Positions 60,328 through 64,000 of a stretch of DNA of 64,000 nt are shown piece by piece. Source of the DNA: Streptomyces flavofungini. Its GTDB lineage: Bacteria > Actinomycetota > Actinomycetes > Streptomycetales > Streptomycetaceae. Under the pieces are notes generated by a model, which saw only the letters and a program-made list of their open reading frames with translations, was not told the origin of the DNA and ran no database searches. Numbering within the stretch: the first letter of the stretch is position 1; each line of letters starts with the position of its first letter. Location: positions 1 to 64,000 of the forward strand of contig NZ_BMVR01000005.1 of assembly GCF_014650815.1 (NCBI RefSeq). The letters run 5' to 3'. The position numbers and the translations under genes are program-made.

Positions 60328-60513
60328 TCAGCCGGACTGCGCGAGCAGCAGCACGAGGATCAGTGCCCCGATGCCGCCGGCGGTGGTGTTCTTGGCCTTG
60401 ATCCCGAAGGTGAGCAGGACGAAGGCGATGATTCCCATCGGCCCGTACTTCCATTGGATGGCCTGCTCGAATCCAATGACGAGGGCGGCGATGACGACGG
60501 CGATGAACGGCAT
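60328..60513 (-). CDS. Small two-TM protein, dev-locus copy 1
   Basis: A 61-residue protein with two hydrophobic helices. It is clearly homologous to the protein at 61723-61911: both share the core EQxxQWKYGxxGIIxxxLLTxGxKAKN. GGAAGGGGGA precedes its ATG by about 6 nt. It is divergent from devE. It is probably membrane-inserted, with no known function; its pairing with a GntR regulator suggests regulated expression during development. Confidence 0.78.
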   Translation of the reverse strand: MPFIAVVIAALVIGFEQAIQWKYGPMGIIAFVLLTFGIKAKNTTAGGIGALILVLLLAQSG

Positions 60514-60643
60514 GACGGTCCCCCTTCCGGTTCGGGGGTGACGGCCCCCTGGTCGGCTCCCAACTGGCCCTGCCGAACGCCGGGTTCGGCCCGGCGGCCC
60601 GGACTGGTGGCCAACCCCCCGAAGAGTCTGACCATGTCGCCCA

Positions 60644-60658
60644 AGTTGGCTACCAACT
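60644..60658. promoter_or_regulatory. Dev-locus palindrome 1
   Basis: AGTTGGCTACCAACT, perfect 6-bp arms around a 3-bp centre, lies between small gene 1 and devE. A near-identical palindrome occupies the equivalent place at 61941-61955. Confidence 0.7.
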
Positions 60659-60733
60659 CCATCTGACTTATCTCCGCGATGGCACGTCTCATAACCACCT
60701 TCTCAGCAACTCCCCAAAGATGGCGAGAAGTTG

Positions 60734-60748
60734 TACGGTTTGGTTGTG
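60734..60748 (+). promoter_or_regulatory. Leaderless promoter of devE
   Basis: TACGGT (60734-60739) lies 6 nt before GTG 60746. The surrounding sequence, CAACTCCCC upstream, GATGG, then AGTTGTA, is shared with the devA promoter. Confidence 0.6.
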
Positions 60749-61651
60749 AGCCCGGACCAGGCCTCCGTGAACGAGCGGAAGAGACCGACCACGACTCCGC
60801 AACGCTCGCACCAGGAGGTGGCGGACGAGCTGCGCGACCGGATCAGGTCCGGGCGACTGCGGCCGGGACAGCGCATGCCCACGCAGGCGGAGCTGGCAGT
60901 GGAGTTCGGCGTGGAGCGCGGTGCCGTACGCCAGGCGCTGCGCATCCTGCAGAGCGAGCAGCTCCTTGCCAACGTGTCCAAGGGCAGCCCCGCCACGGTC
61001 GCGGGCCCGTCCGGGCCGAGCCTGGACGTCCGGCCCGAGCCCACGATGGTCGGCCTCGCCCCGCGCATCGCCGCGGCCTTCCAGGCGCCGCACGTGGAGA
61101 TCGACGCGCTGTGCCTCACGTCCATCTCACTGACGATGGCGATCGGCGAACCGCTGCGGCAGATTCACGCGGGGGGGCTGAAACCGGCCAAGGTCGACGT
61201 GCGGGTGCTGCTGCCGAGCCGCGACATCGACCTCGCCTTCCCCGCTCCGGTGGAAGGCGGGGACGAGGGCGGCCACGTGCACCGCCGCTGGCTCGACCAG
61301 CGCAACGCGCAGGGCCAGGTGCTCCGCCACAATCTGCGGATGCTGCGGACGACGCACGGCATCGACGTACGGGTGGAGTTCCGCGCCCTGCCCTTCACCC
61401 CGCCCGTCAAGCTCTACCTGCTCAACGGCTCCGAGGCGCTGTTCGCGTACTACACGCTGACCCAGCGCCGGGAGGAGATCGGCCAGGAGTACCTGGAGAT
61501 GTGGGACGCGCAGGGAACGCAGTCGATGCTGTTTCCGTTCCACTCGGGGGACGGGCTGCGGGACACGACGTTCGTGGAGCAGTCCCATCTGTGGTTCAAC
61601 GCGCTCTGGGAGACGATCAGCCAGGACTTGAAGCTGAACCCCGGTCCGTAG
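60746..61651 (+). CDS. devE: GntR family developmental regulator DevE-like
   Basis: A 301-residue regulator. The N-terminal winged helix has EVADELRDRIRSGRLRPGQRMPTQAELAVEFGVERGAVRQALRIL split as the usual GntR helices. The C-terminal domain (about 90-300) is neither FCD nor UTRA; it has RVLLPSRDIDLAFP, RWLDQRNAQGQVLRHNLRML and FRALPFTPPVKLYLLNGSEALFAYY and is shared only with the adjacent paralogue DevA. From memory the S. coelicolor counterpart (SCO4188) is the DevA paralogue devE. I chose GTG 60746 because it sits 6 nt after TACGGT with no Shine-Dalgarno; a later GTG at 60766 is possible. Confidence 0.8.
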   Translation: MSPDQASVNERKRPTTTPQRSHQEVADELRDRIRSGRLRPGQRMPTQAELAVEFGVERGAVRQALRILQSEQLLANVSKGSPATVAGPSGPSLDVRPEPTMVGLAPRIAAAFQAPHVEIDALCLTSISLTMAIGEPLRQIHAGGLKPAKVDVRVLLPSRDIDLAFPAPVEGGDEGGHVHRRWLDQRNAQGQVLRHNLRMLRTTHGIDVRVEFRALPFTPPVKLYLLNGSEALFAYYTLTQRREEIGQEYLEMWDAQGTQSMLFPFHSGDGLRDTTFVEQSHLWFNALWETISQDLKLNPGP

Positions 61652-61669
61652 GGCGGACGGGGTTCAGCG

Positions 61670-61691
61670 CCTGTTCCTGTTCCTGTTCCTG
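61670..61691. repeat. CCTGTT hexamer microsatellite
   Basis: CCTGTT is repeated three times and then CCTG, just after the devE stop, in the convergent gap with small gene 2. Confidence 0.75.
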
Positions 61692-61722
61692 CCACTGTTC
61701 CGGTGGCTGTTCCCGCTCCTGG

Positions 61723-61911
61723 TCACAGTGCGGGGCCCGTCACCATCAGGGCGAGCGCGACCGCCCCGATGGAGCTGCAGGTGGGGTTCTTCGCCTTGAC
61801 ACCCACGGTCAGCAGCAGCAGACCGATGATGCCGAGGGTTCCGTACTTCCACTGCACGACCTGCTCGATGGTGACGGCGAACACGGCTGCGAGGAGGGCT
61901 ACGGCGGGCAT
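61723..61911 (-). CDS. Small two-TM protein, dev-locus copy 2
   Basis: A 62-residue protein, paralogue of 60328-60513, with two hydrophobic helices around VEQVVQWKYGTLGIIG-like core and KAKNPTCSSIGA. The ATG at 61911 has AAGGGGGAA upstream, nearly the same ribosome-binding site as copy 1. It is divergent from devA. Confidence 0.78.
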   Translation of the reverse strand: MPAVALLAAVFAVTIEQVVQWKYGTLGIIGLLLLTVGVKAKNPTCSSIGAVALALMVTGPAL

Positions 61912-61940
61912 GATGGTTCCCCCTTCTGCCATCTCGGGCA

Positions 61941-61955
61941 AGTTGGTAACCAACT
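61941..61955. promoter_or_regulatory. Dev-locus palindrome 2
   Basis: AGTTGGTAACCAACT is a perfect palindrome 30 bp upstream of small gene 2. A second half-site ACTTGGTAACC follows at 61972-61982. Confidence 0.72.
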
Positions 61956-62029
61956 CACTTAAGTTGTCCCCACTTGGTAACCCTTCATAAACAACTTTCC
62001 GTCAACTCCCCTGAGATGGTCTGCAGTTG

Positions 62030-62044
62030 TATCGTCTGGTCGTG
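62030..62044 (+). promoter_or_regulatory. Leaderless promoter of devA
   Basis: TATCGT (62030-62035) lies 6 nt before GTG 62042, in the same relative position as at devE. Confidence 0.6.
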
Positions 62045-62953
62045 ACCAAGGAGAGCGGTGCAGTGAACGGCAGCAGAAAGACCTCCCCCCAGGACATCGC
62101 CAACGCCCTGCGCGACCGCATCCGCACCGGCACCCTCAAAGCAGGCGACCGCCTCCCCACCCAGGCCCAGATCGCCCAGGAGTTCGGCGTGGAGCGCGGG
62201 ACGGTGCGGCAGGCGCTGCTTTCGCTGCAGCGGGACGGGTTGCTGAACCACATCAGCCGGGGGAGTCCGCCTCGGGTCGCGGGGGAGGCGGGCGCCTCCG
62301 CGGCGTCGGGCGGGCCGTCCCAGCCGCAGCCCCAGCCGTCGATGGTGGCGCTGTTGCCGCGCCTGGTGGAGGCGTTCCGGGAGCCGCACGTGCGGATCGA
62401 CGCGGTGTCGTACACGGCGGAGACCCTGATGAACGCCGTCACCGAGCCGATCCGGCGGATCCACCAGGGCCAACTGCGTCCGGAGTCCATCGATGTGCGC
62501 ATCCTGCTGCCCAGCAGCGCGATCTCCCTGGCGTTCCCGGTGCCGGTCGAGATCACGGACGAGCGGGACCGGGTCCGGCTTCAACAGCGCTGGCTGGCAC
62601 AGCGGAACGCACAGGGTCAGGTCCTGCGGCACAACCTCGTCTCGCTGCGGCAGTCGCACGACATCGATGTCCACGTCACCTTCCGTGCCCTGCCGCTCAC
62701 GACCCCCGTCAAGCTCTACCTGCTCAACAAGTCCGAGGCGCTGCTCGCGTACTACACGCTGGAGTCCATGGAGGTGCCGCTGGACGCGGAGGCCGGTGAG
62801 AGCGTGCGCGCGTACGACGCCGGCGGACTGACCACCACCCTCTTCCCCTTCATCGACGGGGACAGCTCACGCGACTCGGGCTTTGTGAAAGAGTCCCAGA
62901 AGTGGTTCGACGCCCTCTGGGAAACGATCACCACTGACCTGACACTCTCTTAG
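62042..62953 (+). CDS. devA: GntR family developmental regulator DevA
   Basis: A 303-residue paralogue of the DevE-like protein, with the same winged helix (DIANALRDRIRTG, PTQAQIAQEFGVERGTVRQALL) and the same unusual C-terminal domain (DVRILLPSSAISLAFP, RWLAQRNAQGQVLRHNLVSL, FRALPLTTPVKLYLLNKSEALLAYY). In S. coelicolor DevA (SCO4190, from memory) is needed for normal aerial development and represses itself. The gene runs directly into devB with no gap. The alternative GTG at 62063 has a good GGAG ribosome-binding site 7 nt upstream, so both starts may be used. Confidence 0.85.
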   Translation: MTKESGAVNGSRKTSPQDIANALRDRIRTGTLKAGDRLPTQAQIAQEFGVERGTVRQALLSLQRDGLLNHISRGSPPRVAGEAGASAASGGPSQPQPQPSMVALLPRLVEAFREPHVRIDAVSYTAETLMNAVTEPIRRIHQGQLRPESIDVRILLPSSAISLAFPVPVEITDERDRVRLQQRWLAQRNAQGQVLRHNLVSLRQSHDIDVHVTFRALPLTTPVKLYLLNKSEALLAYYTLESMEVPLDAEAGESVRAYDAGGLTTTLFPFIDGDSSRDSGFVKESQKWFDALWETITTDLTLS

Positions 62954-63706
62954 GTGACTCCTGAATCCACGCGACCCGATGCGAGAGCGACCGAGCCAGT
63001 GACAGGTTCGACCGACGACGTTCAAGATCTGATCGACATCGCCCAGTGCGTCCTCTTCGACTTCGACGGCCCCGTCTGCCGCCTCTACGCCGGGCGTTCG
63101 GCGGAGAAGGTCGCGAAGGAGCAGGTGCGCTGGCTGGAGGCGCAGGGGCTGCACGGGCTGCTCGCCGCGGGCATGCGCGACGAACCCGATCCGTACGTCG
63201 TGCTGCGCGCCGTGGACGAGCGCCATCCCGACAGCGATCTGGTCACCGAGCTGGAGGCGCGGCTCACGCACGAGGAGCAGAAGGCGGTGGCCTCCGCCTG
63301 GCCCACCCCCTACGCCGACGCGCTGATCCGCACCTGGTCGGCCACCGGCGCCCGGCTTGCCGTCGCCACGAACAACTCGCCGGGGCCGGTGGCCAGTTAT
63401 CTGACCGGCAGGGGGCTCATCGACTGCTTCACCCCGCACATATACGGCCGCACGCAGAACCTGAACCTGCTCAAGCCGGACCCGCACTGCGTCAACCGGG
63501 CCCTCTCCGCGATGGGCGCCGACCCGGCCCGCACCCTGATGATCGGCGACGCCGCATCGGACTACCTCGCCGCGCGCGCCGCCGGAGTGCACTTTCTCGG
63601 CTACGCGCGCAACGATCGCAAGCTGGGCGTACTCCAGAAAATCGGTGCCGAACGGATAGTGACGTCACTGCAGCCGCTGCTCAAGAAGCTCAACGGGGAG
63701 ACGTGA
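62954..63706 (+). CDS. devB: HAD-superfamily phosphatase DevB
   Basis: A 250-residue HAD hydrolase. Motif I is LFDFDGPV with the nucleophile Asp, motif II is the Thr/Asn in AVATNNSPGPV, motif III Lys is in LNLLKPDPHCVN, and motif IV is MIGDAASDYLAARAAG. It resembles phosphoglycolate-phosphatase-like members; the substrate is unknown. The GTG follows the devA stop directly. An internal GTG near residue 16 could also be the start. By synteny it is devB (SCO4191, from memory), co-transcribed with devA. Confidence 0.85.
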   Translation: MTPESTRPDARATEPVTGSTDDVQDLIDIAQCVLFDFDGPVCRLYAGRSAEKVAKEQVRWLEAQGLHGLLAAGMRDEPDPYVVLRAVDERHPDSDLVTELEARLTHEEQKAVASAWPTPYADALIRTWSATGARLAVATNNSPGPVASYLTGRGLIDCFTPHIYGRTQNLNLLKPDPHCVNRALSAMGADPARTLMIGDAASDYLAARAAGVHFLGYARNDRKLGVLQKIGAERIVTSLQPLLKKLNGET

Positions 63707-63810
63707 CACGTGCCGCCACGCCGCCGGACTTCCGTCGCGAATTCGACCGTGTCCGTTTGCTGTTCGGGTGGCCCGCGGCGCCGGGGCTTCCGCAGGCTGC
63801 TGGGTGGTAA
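63703..63810 (+). CDS. Possible 35-residue peptide coupled to devB
   Basis: A GTG at 63703 overlaps the devB stop as GTGA, with GGGGAG 4 nt before. The ORF encodes a short basic/amphipathic peptide with FRREFDRVRLLFGWP and ends with GLPQAAGW. Codon use is GC-rich in third positions. No family is recognised and it may be spurious. Confidence 0.4.
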   Translation: MTRAATPPDFRREFDRVRLLFGWPAAPGLPQAAGW

Positions 63811-63942
63811 TAACCCCCGACATATTCACCAGCGGCAGAAACGCGCAGTAATGGCACAGGCGCGCAAGGTAAGCAAGTGCGAGCGTCCGCATAGTGGTCA
63901 GGTGGTAAAGCGGGCGCCTTCGGGGGGATACGCTCTGCGCTC
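63811..63942. other. AT-richer gap after the dev locus
   Basis: About 130 bp of lower GC than the flanks, with no gene. It probably holds the promoter of the gene entering at 63943. Confidence 0.4.
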
Positions 63943-64000
63943 ATGTCGCAACCTCTGTCCGGCGGAGCCGATTCGGCCGCGCCGGTCGCACTCGGCCGGT
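63943..64000 (+). CDS. Start of an unidentified gene, cut by the window end
   Basis: An ATG at 63943 opens a frame (MSQPLSGGADSAAPVALGR...) that runs off the window. GGGGGGA lies upstream. Only 19 codons are visible, too few to classify. Confidence 0.45.
   Translation, partial: MSQPLSGGADSAAPVALGR

Noticed and set aside
1..64000. tRNA, rRNA, CRISPR array, prophage or full insertion sequence
   Set aside because: No transposase, integrase, phage structural gene, repeat-spacer array or recognisable tRNA/rRNA sequence was seen on either strand.

Overview
The window is chromosomal DNA from a Streptomyces. The evidence is very high GC with strong third-position bias, GTG/TTG starts, frequent 4-bp ATGA/GTGA overlaps, mycothiol synthase, RsiG, DevA-type regulators and GlnR. 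From memory, the gene order matches the S. coelicolor core block running roughly SCO4124 to SCO4192 (cmd cluster, SCO4132-type lytic enzyme, csoR, pit, pstSCAB, ppk, mshD, glnR, cysA, nur, rsiG/amfC, devE-devA-devB). This is the conserved arm of the chromosome. I see no rRNA, tRNA, CRISPR array, prophage or full-length insertion sequence.

Layout. (1) 1-4.5 kb: an ABC exporter, sensor kinase and NarL-type regulator in one overlapping minus-strand operon, then a GNAT acetyltransferase. (2) 4.6-11.9 kb: a six-gene minus-strand operon resembling the core of a type IV secretion system (VirD4-, VirB4-, SCO6880/PrgI-, VirB6/TrbL-, VirB8- and small pilin-like proteins) with no relaxase, matching the developmental cmd cluster. 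(3) 12-20 kb: a large proline-rich membrane protein, a DUF397 protein, an SLT+NlpC/P60 cell-wall hydrolase, a PAP2 phosphatase, a BBE-type flavoprotein flanked by short direct repeats, and a lipoprotein. (4) 20-33 kb: copper sensor CsoR with its operator, then a phosphate block: Pit with its DUF47 partner, PstSCAB behind a PHO box, and a NUDIX-CHAD-polyphosphate kinase operon. (5) 33-36.5 kb: a GntR-ABC operon whose ATPase gene is broken by a short palindromic repeat, then MshD. (6) 36.6-45 kb: a secreted 5'-nucleotidase, a DUF2993 protein, an ABC-F protein behind two operators, and a two-component system next to an HtrA-type protease. (7) 45-50 kb: TetR plus M14 peptidase, a LacI regulator and GlnR. 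(8) 50-57 kb: small housekeeping and sulfur genes, including a leader peptide ahead of cysA, then nur and ygfZ. (9) 57.5-64 kb: dtd, rsiG, an asparaginase and the duplicated dev locus.

How the parts connect. Three nutrient themes are adjacent: phosphate (Pit, Pst, Ppk, UshA-like), nitrogen (GlnR) and sulfur (cysA with a Cys-containing leader peptide). Development is represented by the cmd-like cluster, RsiG and the dev genes. Envelope stress is represented by the two-component system and HtrA, whose promoter carries 11-bp-phased repeats. Several promoters put a TANNNT hexamer 6-7 nt before the start codon, implying leaderless mRNAs.

Repeats. Short GC-rich palindromic repeat families occur inside genes (5664-5804, 29973-30072, 34335-34374) and between genes (57359-57463). 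The one at 34335 destroys an ABC ATPase reading frame.
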